Assembly: GCF_023896955.1 (NCBI RefSeq)
Contig: NZ_JAMHIW010000009.1
Coordinates: forward strand, 1 to 64,000
From: Micromonospora sp. RHAY321
Lineage (GTDB): Bacteria; Actinomycetota; Actinomycetes; Mycobacteriales; Micromonosporaceae
Length of the DNA: 64,000 nucleotides
Direction of reading: 5' to 3'
In this document: positions 26,305 to 35,750 of the stretch, in pieces
Numbering within the stretch: the first letter of the stretch is position 1
Layout: every line of letters starts with the position of its first letter
Position numbers and translations under genes: made by a program
Notes under the pieces: generated by a model
What the model was told of the DNA's origin: nothing
The model's input: only the letters and a program-made list of their open reading frames with translations
The model's database searches: none

Positions 26305-26628
26305 CTAGAGCACGCCCCCGCACAGGCACAGCAGAATCAGCACGGCGGCGACCAGGGCTGCCTGCTCACCGGTCCACGCCGGCTTCACGACGACACCACC
26401 GTGGGTCGGCGTGATACGGGCCGCCGCGCGCCAGTCCCGCTTGACGTAGACGCGGGTCGGGCCGCTTCGGGTGGTGACGCGGAAACCGGCAGATGTAGCC
26501 GCCGCAACCGCCTGGTCGATCGGCACCTGCCACGCGCGGCTGCGCACACTACCCCTCGGAGAGAACGGGCTATCCGGCGGGGTGGAGGTGGCGGACACGG
26601 GACTCCAGGGGGCGGCGGTCGAAGCCAA
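26305..26628 (-). CDS. Small membrane protein with C-terminal TM helix
   Basis: 107 aa from TTG 26628. Residues about 28-85 form a small alpha/beta segment (RAWQVPIDQAVAAATSAGFR, VTTRSGPTRVYVKRDW) and the C-terminus is one TM helix (ALVAAVLILLCLCGGVL). Function unknown. It is bracketed by the two repeat copies with their terminators, so it is probably a single-gene transcript. Confidence 0.5.
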   Translation of the reverse strand: MASTAAPWSPVSATSTPPDSPFSPRGSVRSRAWQVPIDQAVAAATSAGFRVTTRSGPTRVYVKRDWRAAARITPTHGGVVVKPAWTGEQAALVAAVLILLCLCGGVL

Positions 26629-26685
26629 GCGGTCAATCGATCACTGTAGGTGTAAGCCGCAACCCGAAGCAACGGTGCGAACCGG

Positions 26686-26802
26686 ATGTAACGGTGCATG
26701 GCCAGGCGGCGCATGTACATCGGATGCGGTGCGAGCATCCACATGCAACAGGGGCGGGCGCCCGGCCCCTCCCCGACCCCCGGAGGGTGGTCCCGCCCCT
26801 GT
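26686..26802. repeat. Diverged intergenic repeat, copy B, with terminator
   Basis: Same order of blocks as copy A. The hairpin stem is ACAGGGGCGGG (26748-26758) with CCCGCCCCTGT (26792-26802), 27 nt past the stop of the 26829-27719 gene, for which it is the likely terminator. Confidence 0.55.
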
Positions 26803-26828
26803 CGCATCCTCGGCGCGCCACGCCCTAG

Positions 26829-27719
26829 CTAGTCGTCGTCGCCCGGGAAGAAGTCGTCCAGATACTGCGTGCGCATGTACTCGCGCCACCGCTCCGGCGT
26901 CGGCTTGGCGGCCGCGGCCTCGGCGATCCGTGCAACGGCCTCAGCCGACAGGACGCCCGCCCGCTGAAGCTCCGCGATGAGAGCGTCGATGCGGGCCTCG
27001 TGGATCACCGAATTCCGGGTCAGGGCCTCTGCCCTCGGCTGCCAGCCCATGCCGACCATGCTGCGTTGCCTCGGATCGCCCTCCTCGGTGACCAGCACCA
27101 GAAGATAGCGGGCACCACCGTTGTCGGTGCTCTGCCAAGGGCAGCGGCCACCGAAGCGCATCGACAACGGCTCGTCCCGGACACCGACCAGACGGACGGG
27201 CAGGTACTGCTTGTCCAGGTCCAACGTTTCCGGGTCGTTGGCGTCGTACTGCTCGGTGATCAGCCGAGTGAGCTTGCCGTGCTGCTCGGCGTCAACCGTG
27301 ACCAGTGCCTCCACCATGAAGCCCTCGTCCTGGAGCAAGCTGAGGCGATCGACCTTGGCCTTCTCGGGTACGAGCGACAGGTCAGCGAACTCCAGCTTTC
27401 GCACCTCGACGGCGTCATGCTGACGGAAGGTCAAGCTGTGCTCCCAGGGTCCATTGTCTTGGTAGGCGTGGTGTTCCTCCACGGCCCACAGCCCACCATC
27501 GGCATCCTCGACGGGCTGGACCTCCAGATTGCCGAGGCGGCTCGCGTTCAGCCTCTCGCGGAGCTGGTCGTGCAGCCCGGCGCCAACACGCATCTCAACC
27601 GAGATGCGCCTTAGCGGCTTGAGAGTCAGCGGAGATGTGACGGGCTCCAGTTCGGTGAAGTCCAGGTCGCTCGGCTCGCCCAGCAGGACCAATCGAATGT
27701 CATCAGGCATGAGAGACAT
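26829..27719 (-). CDS. Hypothetical protein
   Basis: 296 aa from ATG 27719 (TTG 27740 and ATG 27710 are alternatives). Soluble, acidic, no TM or signal. It begins MSLMPDDIRLVLLGEPSDLD. The N-terminal half looks beta-rich with a WEHSLTFRQHD segment; a central part reads YLPVRLVGVRDEPLSMRFGG; the C-terminus is helical and ends in an acidic DDFFPGDDD. I do not recognise the family. Confidence 0.65.
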   Translation of the reverse strand: MSLMPDDIRLVLLGEPSDLDFTELEPVTSPLTLKPLRRISVEMRVGAGLHDQLRERLNASRLGNLEVQPVEDADGGLWAVEEHHAYQDNGPWEHSLTFRQHDAVEVRKLEFADLSLVPEKAKVDRLSLLQDEGFMVEALVTVDAEQHGKLTRLITEQYDANDPETLDLDKQYLPVRLVGVRDEPLSMRFGGRCPWQSTDNGGARYLLVLVTEEGDPRQRSMVGMGWQPRAEALTRNSVIHEARIDALIAELQRAGVLSAEAVARIAEAAAAKPTPERWREYMRTQYLDDFFPGDDD

Positions 27720-27997
27720 TCTGACGTGCGCGACCGACAATCCCGCGGACCCGCGCTACCTGCCCGGTAGCGGTTCCACGCCATACCGTCGGTGTTGTTA
27801 CCCCCCGGGGCGAGTTGCCCTGCCACACTCGTTGCATGGCTCAGGCAGGGCCGCTTCCGGGCCGCGCCTGCTGCCCCCGCCGGGCGGGGAGTGGTTCAGC
27901 CCCCTGCCGTGCCCCCTCAATGCGCGGAGCCGAGGTCCCGGTCTGCCCGGGATCCTCGGCTCCACCGTCGGTGCGGGCGCGGTGGGATCGCGACCCC
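27720..27997. other. Intergenic region
   Basis: No gene supported; short GC-rich dyads only. Confidence 0.4.
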
Positions 27998-28168
27998 TCA
28001 CAACGTCCGAACGATACGCACGGCAATTTCCTGGCCGGCGAACATGCCCGCCGCGGCGGTGACCTTCGCGGGTACCCCGAGCTGCCGGCCGACCGGTGCC
28101 AGCAGCGAGCCGACGACCGTGCCGATCGCCGCTCCGAGGACCCGCACGAGGATGTCTGCTGGCGTCAT
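27998..28168 (-). CDS. 56-aa hydrophobic glycine-zipper-like peptide
   Basis: ATG 28168 with AGGAG 6 nt upstream; stop 27998-28000. Sequence MTPADILVRVLGAAIGTVVG then SLLAPVGRQLGVPAKVTAAA and GMFAGQEIAVRIVRTL. Small residues spaced by four (GAAIGTVVGS, AAAGMFAG) suggest a membrane-associated helix pair. Function unknown. Confidence 0.6.
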   Translation of the reverse strand: MTPADILVRVLGAAIGTVVGSLLAPVGRQLGVPAKVTAAAGMFAGQEIAVRIVRTL

Positions 28169-28311
28169 GTCGCACTCCTACCTTTCCTGAGTTGGGCTTG
28201 CGGGAGGGTAACTGTCGGGTCCGACAACAGCGGCGGGATGTGCCAGCCGGCACCCAGCACCGCCGCGAGTTGAGACCCGGAAGGCCGCCGCCCAGACACC
28301 CGTCGGGACGG

Positions 28312-28726
28312 GATCTGGGCCCGAACCCGATCTCTGTCCTGATCCGTGGCGTCGTGTCCTGGCTGCCGAAGGCGTCCGTCGCGATCGTCATCGTCGTGGT
28401 CGCAGCAGCGATCGCCAAGGCGGTCAAGGACCTTCATCTCGGCCGCCCTGGGCGGCCTGTCCTACGGCCGGGTGCTGGCGAGCATCGCCTCGGTGTTCAT
28501 CCTGGCCCTTGGCGTGATCTCCGCGCTCAAGCAGATCGGGGTGGCCGCCACGGTCACCACCCCGATCCTGATCGCTGTCCTGGCGACCGTCGCCGGTGTG
28601 CTCATCGTGGGTGTCGGTGGCGGCCTGGTCCGGCCGATGCAGAACCGGTGGGAGGGCTGGCTGACCCGGGCCGAGGAAGAGTCATTCCAGGCCGCCGTAG
28701 GGGTTGGCAGGTTCAGCCGGTCGTAG
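28312..28726 (+). pseudogene. Mechanosensitive-channel-like TM-repeat protein remnant
   Basis: Reads PNPISVLIRGVVSWLPKASV, AIVIVVVAAAIAKAVKD, then shifts frame near 28430 to SAALGGLSYGRVLASIASVF, ILALGVISALKQIGVAATVT and MQNRWEGWLTRAEEES. This is the CmpX/TM-helix-repeat family of small membrane proteins. The 5' part is absent and the 3' end runs into an IS30 remnant. Confidence 0.65.
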
Positions 28727-28966
28727 CATTTGATCCTGTGGTTCGGTGGGACAGGATGTTGCGCCGTGCGTGCAATGCTGACTCTGGCTGATCGCGAAGA
28801 GATATCCCGTGGCTTGGCCGGAGGCTTGGAGTACAAACAGATCGGCGTCCCACGTCCTGAGCATCGAGGTCCTGCCCCCGACGCTCCGCCGAGCGACCGG
28901 CGCGCCGGCAGCCCGGCGAGTCGGGCCGGTCCACAGGCAGAGGCTGCGGCAACGGCGCAGCGATAG
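28727..28966 (+). mobile_element. IS30-family transposase N-terminal remnant
   Basis: From ATG 28775: MLTLADREEISRGLAGGLEY then KQIG, the N-terminal HTH signature of IS30 transposases. The sense is lost afterwards. It probably truncated the membrane-protein gene on its left. Confidence 0.65.
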
Positions 28967-28975
28967 CCTGTCGTC

Positions 28976-29581
28976 ATGGCGAGTGCCGAACTGGATGAGT
29001 TGATCGTCGCGGACGCCGACGCGCTGGGCGCGTGGTTGTCGGCCAACCACGCCACGTCGCCCGGTGTCTGGCTCGCCCTGACCAAGAAGGGCGGCACAGT
29101 CACGACGCTGACCTGGCAGCAGGCGGTCGACGAGGCCCTGTGTTTCGGCTGGATCGACGGGCAGGCCCGTAAACGGGATCAGGAAACCTCCTGGATCCGG
29201 TACACCCCTCGCAGGCCCCGCAGTTCCTGGTCACAACGTAACGTCGCCCACGTGGCCCGCTTGGAGGCGCAGGGGCGAATGCTGCCCCCAGGCCGCGTCG
29301 CGGTGGAAGCCGCGAAGGCGGACGGGCGGTGGGCGGCGGCCTACGCCCCGCCGTCGGAAGCCGAGGTACCCGCCGACTTACTCGCCGCCATCGCTGCCGA
29401 CCCCGCCGCCCAGGCCATGTTCGACGTACTCACCAAGGCCAACCGGTTCGCTCTCATCTACCGCGTCAATGCCGTCAAACGGGCGCAGACCCGCGAGCGG
29501 AAGATTGGCGAGTTCGTTGCCATGCTGGCCCGTCACCAGACGATTTACCCGCAGAAGGCCAAGTCTCCGAACTCGCCGTAA
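28976..29581 (+). CDS. YdeI/OmpD-associated family protein
   Basis: 201 aa. Conserved blocks: GVWLALTKKG, EALCFGWIDGQARKRD, RYTPRRPRSSWSQRNV and a C-terminal basic helix KRAQTRERKIGEFVAMLARH. YdeI-family proteins are implicated in bacteriocin or peptide-stress tolerance; the biochemical role is unclear. ATG 28976 lacks a strong ribosome site. It is probably the last core-genome gene before the island. Confidence 0.88.
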   Translation: MASAELDELIVADADALGAWLSANHATSPGVWLALTKKGGTVTTLTWQQAVDEALCFGWIDGQARKRDQETSWIRYTPRRPRSSWSQRNVAHVARLEAQGRMLPPGRVAVEAAKADGRWAAAYAPPSEAEVPADLLAAIAADPAAQAMFDVLTKANRFALIYRVNAVKRAQTRERKIGEFVAMLARHQTIYPQKAKSPNSP

Positions 29582-30188
29582 TCGGCGTCTTCATGATCAT
29601 ATGCACTCATCTGCCGCCCTCCGTGCATGCTGACCGACTGAGGCAATCACGCTCGGTAGCTGGCCTCTGAGAACAGGGCCTGCAGATCCGACATGGGCAG
29701 TGCTTGAGTGGGCGACTCCATGCACGCCACGGTAGTGACCTCGGCTCACCTCATTGCTCGCCAACGTCAGCCGTCACGCAAGATTGAATGCACTGTCATG
29801 CCGCCGACCGCGCGCGGTGTCTAACCGCGCCGGTCACAGTGGGTAAGGGCCAGCCCTGGTGCTGTTCCTGAGGAGACGCGCCGGTGCGAAGGTCAAGGCG
29901 TCGGGCGACGCCGCGGTCACGCGCCGGCGATCGGGGAGCACGTGGGGAGCAGCCGGATGCGCTGAACGGCGTTGAACTGCATCCAACAGCACGCAACGCC
30001 GCTCAACTGCACCCGCGTCCACCTGCGGCTTCTCGTTTCTGCACGTCAGAGCTGGTGCAGCGTCCTGCTTCACACCGAAGAGCTCACCACCAACTAGGCT
30101 CTCACGAGCTTCAAAGTCGCGCCGAGCGTCATCGGTGGTGGGGCAATGGGTCGTGTCGCCCCTCGGACACATCATCACCACATATTGA
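29582..30188. other. Intergenic region at the presumed left edge of the island
   Basis: No gene. It contains CCCCTCGGACACA (30159-30171), repeated at 58217-58229, a candidate attachment-site core. Confidence 0.45.
30159..30171. repeat. Direct repeat, candidate att core (left)
   Basis: CCCCTCGGACACA, identical to 58217-58229, where it is the end of a tRNA-Leu-like 3' sequence. It lies 18 bp from the recombinase stop. Confidence 0.5.
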
Positions 30189-31630
30189 TCATGATCCGCG
30201 CAGGTTGGCCTGCGCGGATCTTTTTGTTGTTGGTGTGCAATGCCCCTGGTCGCAGACGATGGTGATCTTCCTCTTGTGCAGGAGTGCGACCAGGTCATGT
30301 GGGGTCTGGATCCCGCTGGGCAGGCGGGGATGGTCGGCGAGTCTTGCGATGATGTGGTCTTCCCTGAGGTAGAGGATCTTGCGTCGGCGGTCGGTGGGCT
30401 GTTGAGTGCTGGTATGGCCGTGGCGGCATCGGTAGCCGGGGCGTTGGTTGATCCAGTGAGATTCCAATCTTCGGCCGCATGGTCCGCAGCGCAGTAGGCC
30501 GGTGAACAGGTAGTGGCGGGTGGTGCCGTCGTGGGCGCTGCGGTGGGAGCGGATGGTTTGGGCGGCGACGAAGTCCTGCTCGCTGACCAGCGCGGTGTGG
30601 GCCTGTTGCTTGGAGACCACCCAGTCCACGGTCGGGTTCCGTCGGATCGGTTCTCGCTCCGAGCGGCTAGCGTCGGCGTCGTTGTGCGCGGGTTGCCGGT
30701 TCCAGACCTGCCGACGCGTGTAGCGAGGGTTGGCGAGTATCGCCGCGACCGTTCGTAGGGTCCACCGGTCGCCACTGCGGTGTGGATTGCGGTCGGGATC
30801 GATGCCCGACGGGCACGGTATCCCGGCGTCGTTGAGGGCGCGCGCCATGCTGGCGAGACTCTGGCCGTCCAGGCGTTGAGCGAACATCCACCGCACGTGT
30901 ACGGCCGTGGCCGGATCCGGTTCGAGGCGTTGAAGCCGGCGACCCCAGCGCGCTTGGGCGGCGTTTGGATGACGGCCGGCGTCGTGAGTCGGTAGCCGTA
31001 GGGCGGCCGGCCTCCGAGATACCGTCCCTGCTCCCGCGCTTGGGCCCGCATTGCCGTGACGACCCGGAACCGGGCGCGCTGAACCTCGCGTTTCGACTGG
31101 GTGCCCAGCATCAGGATCAGCGCCTGGTGGGTCGGGTTGTGGTGATCGACAGGCCCGTCCGTCTCGGGCAGCCATAGCTGCACAGCGTGCTGTTCGAGCA
31201 CGGGTGCCAGGTGCTGCAGCTGATTGGCGGAGAACGCCCGCTCGTACTCGCCGACCACGATCGCGTCGAACCCGCGATCTGGGTCGTCGAGCGCGGCCAG
31301 CAGCGCGGCGGCCTGCGGGCGCTGCCGCCAATTGCGGCGTCGAGAGCAGCCGACATCGAAGTATTCGGCGACGATCACCCCGTGAGCGGCGACGAGTTCA
31401 GTGGCGCAGTCCCGTTGCCAGTGCCGGGAGGTCACCCGGTCCTGGTGCTCGACGGTCGACATCCGACCGTAGAACGCAAACCGCAGACCACGCCGCCGTT
31501 TGGTAGGCAGCTGCGGGTTGGCCTGCGGCTGCCCGTTGAGCCATCGAGTCAGGGGATCCTCGAGATCGTCACGCTGGTTGTCCGACACGCCGATATTTCT
31601 ACGAAGGATCTTCGCGGTCGAGTCGGACAA
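30189..31630 (-). pseudogene. Serine recombinase (resolvase/integrase family), frameshifted
   Basis: The N-terminal frame (TTG 31630 or GTG 31588) carries the resolvase domain: FAFYGRMSTVEHQDR with the catalytic Ser, then DRGFDAIVVGEYERAFSANQ, ending at the GRPPYGYRL motif. At about 30985 sense moves by one base to a second frame: AGRHPNAAQARWGRRLQRLE, FAQRLDGQSLASMARALNDA, a zinc ribbon (LRCGPCGRRLESHW, YRCRHGH) and the end at 30189. Together about 480 residues, the layout of actinobacterial recombinases that mobilise islands. A single-base indel would restore it. Confidence 0.82.
30193..30220 (+). terminator. Intrinsic terminator overlapping the recombinase 3' end
   Basis: Perfect 12-bp stem GATCCGCGCAGG (30193-30204) with CCTGCGCGGATC, TTGG loop, followed by TTTTTGTTGTT on the + strand. 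It faces into the island. Confidence 0.7.
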
Positions 31631-31825
31631 GCAGTCCGCTGGCGTTAATCACGGCAGTCGGGCGATTCGAGCACCAAGGCCCTCGTCAGAGGATGCCGCG
31701 AGCCAGCCTGGCAGGTTGTGCTGGTGAACAAGGCATGGGGCGCCGCCGTCACGACGATCGATCCCTGCCCGTGGGCTGCCTCTGGGGCATGGTGCATGGC
31801 GGTCCCGAGCTTCTACTCTCTGCCT

Positions 31826-32131
31826 ATGGCTGATCCACATACCGTGGTCGACGGCGACGTCAGCGCCGAGCGGCCAAGTGAGGGCTGGACCCCTGATCTT
31901 CGGGTATCGGAGGATTTGACACCGCTGCCTTACGTTGATCGGGCACTGCCAATCCTCGGTCTGTTCGCCGGGCTGGTGGGGCGCGGAACCCTTACCCGGT
32001 ATCGGGTCGCGTTGCTGCGTGAGCTTGCGGCCCAGCCGCGAGCACGAATGAAGATTTGGGAGATCCAGGAGAGTGTCGATTGGCTTGAGCCCGCGTCTGT
32101 GACCCGGTTGATGCAGGACCTGCGCGGCCGT
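31826..32131 (+). pseudogene. Truncated winged-helix-like protein
   Basis: From ATG 31826: MADPHTVVDGDVSAERPSEG, then LTRYRVALLRELAAQPRARM and KIWEIQESVDWLEPASVTRL. It looks like a short N-terminal region plus a winged helix. The sense stops near 32131, where a different frame takes over with a TPR-type fragment. Confidence 0.45.
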
Positions 32132-32694
32132 CGCCGGCCAGCGCGGAGCTCCTTTCGGAGGTGCTGCGCGACGCGGGCCGTTTCGACGAGGCCGTTGACG
32201 TCTGCGATCAGGCCTGGCGCACGTACGGCACCCTAAAAGCGTTGCATTACAAGGTCAACATCCTGGCGGCGCGAGGCGACCTCGACGGCGCCGAGGCGTG
32301 TGCCGCGCAGCTGCTTTCCTGCCCTGATCTGCCCGCCGAGCAGCGCCGCCAGCTGCACCACCGGATGATCGAACGTCGGGTGATGCTCGCCGACTGGCCC
32401 GGCGTCGAAGCATGCTGCCGGGCCGCGGTGCGCGACGGCCCCGACGACGACGCCGCATGGGGCTTGATCGTCGCGCAGCTCAACCAGAACCGGTGGGAGG
32501 CCGCATGGGCGTCGTACCGTCAGTTGATGCCCGGCGTCGAAAACCCGGACGCCCTGACGGCGTGGGTCGACCTGCACTTGCGGTTCGGGATCACGCCGCA
32601 CACGCCGGCCGCCGTCACGACGTTGAAGATCCGGTTCGGTGCCGACGCGCACGCGCTGGCCCAGCTGGCCCGACTCGACGCTGGGGCACCGTGA
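32089..32694 (+). pseudogene. TPR-type C-terminal fragment (possible start GTG 32161)
   Basis: Reads ASAELLSEVLRDAGRFDEAV, DVCDQAWRTYGTLKALHYKV and continues as helical TPR-like repeats to 32694. Coding sense begins upstream of the only usable start (GTG 32161), with a stop at 32086-32088, so the 5' half is missing. It could still be translated as a 177-aa protein. Confidence 0.55.
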
Positions 32695-32860
32695 CGGCGA
32701 ACGCGGCCCTATCGGAAGGCCCGTCTCACCGGCTGACCCGCCACTCCCGGCCAGGTGACACCCCGGCGCGATTGCGGCACCATGCGACCATGACAGGCCG
32801 ATCCACTCGGCGGTGGCCGGGCGCGGTTAGAGCTGTCCTGCGTGCGAAGAGGTTTCGCTG

Positions 32861-33715
32861 ATGTTCGTTGCCCGCGCTGGCGACTTCCTCGTGGAAGCGG
32901 AACGGGACCTTGACCGGACAGCCGACTACCGATGCCCGGTCTGCGGCCGCCCGGCGGTGCTGAAACCGAGCCGGGTGAAGGTCGCGCATTTCGCGCACGC
33001 GGATGGGGCGGACTGCCCCGCGTCCGGGCATGAGGGTCCCGATCACCTGGCCGCGAAACGGATCCTGTCACAACGGTTCCGAGACCTCGGGTACACCGTG
33101 CGGGCCGAGGAGACATTCGGGTGGGAACGCCGTGTGGACCTCGCCGTGGCTATGCCGGACGGATGCTGCATCGCTGTCGAGGTCCAGGACAGCCCGATCC
33201 CGGTGGACGAGATGAAACAGCGGATGCGTGTCGACCAGGACAACGGGTTCGTAGCGACCCTTTGGGTGTGGATCGGCCGCAGGGAGCAGCAGCTGCGGCA
33301 GGCCGAGATGGACGGGGAAGGCCGCATAGCAAACGAGGTCCGCTGGCTCGCGAACCGGATGGACGTCGGTGTCTTCGCCCTGCCGATCGACTACGACGAC
33401 CTCGCCGACGGCGTCGTCGAGCCGCTGCTGCCACGGCGGTACACATTCGATGACGTGTATCGAGAAGGCCACGAGGCGTCGTGGTTCGAAAGCGGCGTCG
33501 AAGTCGGCGTCAGCTACGCCGACCGGACCTTGCGTGCCACGAAACAGGCCGCCAGCGAACCATGCGGGTTCGACATGTACGTCATCCCCGGCCGATACCA
33601 CAGCCCCCGGAAGGCCGACTGGACCGTCGTCCTCGGCAAGCGGCTGCCGCGCCGGTCATGGGACCCGCCGTGCAGCGAAGACCGTGACGAGCCAACCGGC
33701 TTCTGGGAGCAATAA
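32861..33715 (+). CDS. CoiA-like competence/nuclease protein
   Basis: 284 aa. The N-terminal zinc-ribbon-like part (YRCPVCGRPAVLKPSRVKVA, HFAH) is followed by a PD-(D/E)XK nuclease core: RRVDLAVAMPDGCCIAVEVQ, with Asp and the E-V-Q catalytic segment. CoiA proteins act in DNA uptake or processing, and related genes occur in mobile islands. ATG 32861 has AAGAGG 8 nt upstream. It is isolated; its partner genes are not recognised. Confidence 0.8.
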   Translation: MFVARAGDFLVEAERDLDRTADYRCPVCGRPAVLKPSRVKVAHFAHADGADCPASGHEGPDHLAAKRILSQRFRDLGYTVRAEETFGWERRVDLAVAMPDGCCIAVEVQDSPIPVDEMKQRMRVDQDNGFVATLWVWIGRREQQLRQAEMDGEGRIANEVRWLANRMDVGVFALPIDYDDLADGVVEPLLPRRYTFDDVYREGHEASWFESGVEVGVSYADRTLRATKQAASEPCGFDMYVIPGRYHSPRKADWTVVLGKRLPRRSWDPPCSEDRDEPTGFWEQ

Positions 33716-33872
33716 GGAGCGGGCGTTCAATGGCCAGCACCGTGGGCGGATCACGGTATCCGGAATGGCACGCGCCACGACCAGCTCCGCCGAATACAGC
33801 AGACGCTGCCCAGCACCAAGTCACTCGGTGCTGGCACGGACCGGACGGCCGCAGGCGGCGCAGCCGCCGGTC

Positions 33873-34310
33873 TCACGGGGGCAGCGGCGCGCGCGCCGGC
33901 GAGGGCGACACCTCCTCGGGGCCCTGATAGTGCAGCACGATCCCGGTACCGACGGGCATGCGCCGGGCGCGCAGCACCCCGTGCCGCTGCGGCACCAGGC
34001 GAACCGTCGCCTCGCCCAGCAGGTCGAACCCCGTCGACCAGATGTTGATTCCTCCTGGGTACGTGTCGGTCACCCGTAGCCACCTTTCGGGATCCGGTGC
34101 CGCCGCGTACCAGACGACATCCGGTACAACCACGGTCTGCCGGCGCCACCGGCGTGCTCGGCGGGTCAATGAAGGGTTCGCGAACGCCTCCCACGCCGAC
34201 CGCGCCTCGGGTGTCGGCCACTGCGGGCTCAGCGCGAGGGCGGGGTCGAGGTTGTCGATCCAGTGGGTGGTCGCGCCAGGCAGAATAGCTCGCAGTCCCT
34301 TAGCCTCCTC
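33873..34310 (-). CDS. Hypothetical protein, 5' end uncertain
   Basis: Plausible coding sense: KGLRAILPGATTHWIDNLDP, WPTPEARSAWEAFANPSLTR, RVTDTYPGGINIWSTGFDLL. No start codon is found before the frame overlaps the divergent AlbA_2 gene (the frame remains open to 34409), so it may be 5'-truncated. Family not recognised. Confidence 0.4.
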   Translation of the reverse strand, partial: EEAKGLRAILPGATTHWIDNLDPALALSPQWPTPEARSAWEAFANPSLTRRARRWRRQTVVVPDVVWYAAAPDPERWLRVTDTYPGGINIWSTGFDLLGEATVRLVPQRHGVLRARRMPVGTGIVLHYQGPEEVSPSPARAPLPP

Positions 34311-34327
34311 CCCGGCAGGAAGTACGT

Positions 34328-35707
34328 ATGGTTGCCCTTCGATCTCGCCGCCTGGAGTCCATCTTCGGCACGGCGCTGGACACCCTCGCCTCGCACCACA
34401 TCCACGCACTGGTGACTGCGGGCGTGCAGGAGGCCTTCGACCTGGACTTCAAGCAGACGCTGTACGGCGGGAAGGACCAGGAGAAGCGGGCGCTCGCCGG
34501 CGATGTCGCGGCCCTGGCGAACACCGGGGGAGGGGTGATTGTCCTGGGAGTCGAGGAGGACGACCAAGCCCGTGCGACGAAGGCGCCGGGTGTCGCCATC
34601 TCCGATGCCGAGGTGGCCCGGATGCGCCAGTCGATCGCGTCGCTCGTCGCGCCGATGCCGGCAGTAGATATCCTCACCGTGCCCGAGCCGACAACCGGCG
34701 TCGGCGACGACGACACCCAGCAGGGCTTTATCGTCGTGGCGGTACCCCGCAGCCCTGGTGCGCCACACGCCGTGCTGATCAACGACGGCCTGCGCTTCCC
34801 CGTACGCAACGGTGCCACGACTCGCTACCTGTCCGAGCCCGAGGTCGCCACCGCCTATCGCAACCGGTTCGCCAGCGCGCAGCGGCAGGACCAGCGGATC
34901 GTCGAGGTCGAGCGGGAGGCGATCAGCAGGCTCGCCATGGACGACAACTACGCCTGGGTGATTGTGTCGCTGGTGCCCGACCTGCCCGGCGACATGATCC
35001 TCCAGGACGCGTTCAGGGCCTGGGAGATGGAGATCAGGCGCAGGCCGACCATCACCGACGAGGGCGTCGGGATCCATCGGACGCGTGTCGGACGCAGGCG
35101 ACTCCTGGCTGACGGGACGAGCAACTACGCAGCCGAGTCCCGGTTCGTCTCGCTGGAGCTGCACACGGACGGCTCCGGGGCCTTCGCGTTGGGGATCTCC
35201 AACCTAGGGTCGCGGAGAGCAACGGCGCAGCGCGGGGGCGAGCCTGACGACTCTGGGCACCAGGTGGTCACCGACGAGGGGATCGCCGCAGGTATCGTCT
35301 CCGGACTTCTCCAGCTCGGTCGGCACGCGCGCGACCGGGCGGCGGCCGGCGGCACCGCCCTGATCCGGGCCCAGCTGCATCCGGTTGGAGAATCGCGGCC
35401 GACCACGATCGGCCACACCCGGTTCTACGGCATGGGGGAGACCCGCACTGGCGAGCAGTACCAGGTCAGGGCCGATCCGGCCGAAGCCGCTGCCGCCGTC
35501 GACGACCTGGCGCAGCCCGGCCCAGCTCTCATCGAAGCTGGGGCACTGCTGCTCGACGAGCTGGGCCAGGCGTTCGGCGTACCAGAGATGGGCCAGCTGA
35601 CGCGGGACGGTCGGATCCGCCGAGGGTACTGGAGTTCCAGCCGGCAGTCCGAGATTGTCCAGTGGGCCGAGGCGTACGGCATCGAGGTGACCGAGGAAGG
35701 CATCTGA
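34328..35707 (+). CDS. AlbA_2 (Schlafen-type) DNA-binding domain protein
   Basis: 459 aa. Residues about 20-180 form an AlbA_2/Schlafen AAA_4-type domain: LDFKQTLYGGKDQEKRALAG, DVAALANTGGGVIVLGVEED and the strand FPVRNGATTRYLSEPEV. The C-terminal ~270 residues are mixed alpha/beta with no recognised domain. ATG 34328 has AGGA 7 nt upstream. AlbA_2 proteins are frequent in defence islands as nucleic-acid-binding or regulatory parts. It has its own terminator at 35716-35750, so it is probably monocistronic. Confidence 0.82.
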   Translation: MVALRSRRLESIFGTALDTLASHHIHALVTAGVQEAFDLDFKQTLYGGKDQEKRALAGDVAALANTGGGVIVLGVEEDDQARATKAPGVAISDAEVARMRQSIASLVAPMPAVDILTVPEPTTGVGDDDTQQGFIVVAVPRSPGAPHAVLINDGLRFPVRNGATTRYLSEPEVATAYRNRFASAQRQDQRIVEVEREAISRLAMDDNYAWVIVSLVPDLPGDMILQDAFRAWEMEIRRRPTITDEGVGIHRTRVGRRRLLADGTSNYAAESRFVSLELHTDGSGAFALGISNLGSRRATAQRGGEPDDSGHQVVTDEGIAAGIVSGLLQLGRHARDRAAAGGTALIRAQLHPVGESRPTTIGHTRFYGMGETRTGEQYQVRADPAEAAAAVDDLAQPGPALIEAGALLLDELGQAFGVPEMGQLTRDGRIRRGYWSSSRQSEIVQWAEAYGIEVTEEGI

Positions 35708-35715
35708 TCGCCAAC

Positions 35716-35750
35716 CCACGAAGCCCTGGCGCAGCGTCGGGGCTTCGTGG
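35716..35750 (+). terminator. Terminator of the AlbA_2 gene
   Basis: 11-bp stem CCACGAAGCCC (35716-35726) with GGGCTTCGTGG (35740-35750), 13-nt loop. Confidence 0.8.

Noticed and set aside
29834..31630. One 598-aa recombinase protein in a single frame
   Set aside because: After about 30985 the frame gives Pro/Arg/Thr-rich nonsense, while the recombinase sense continues in the neighbouring frame.
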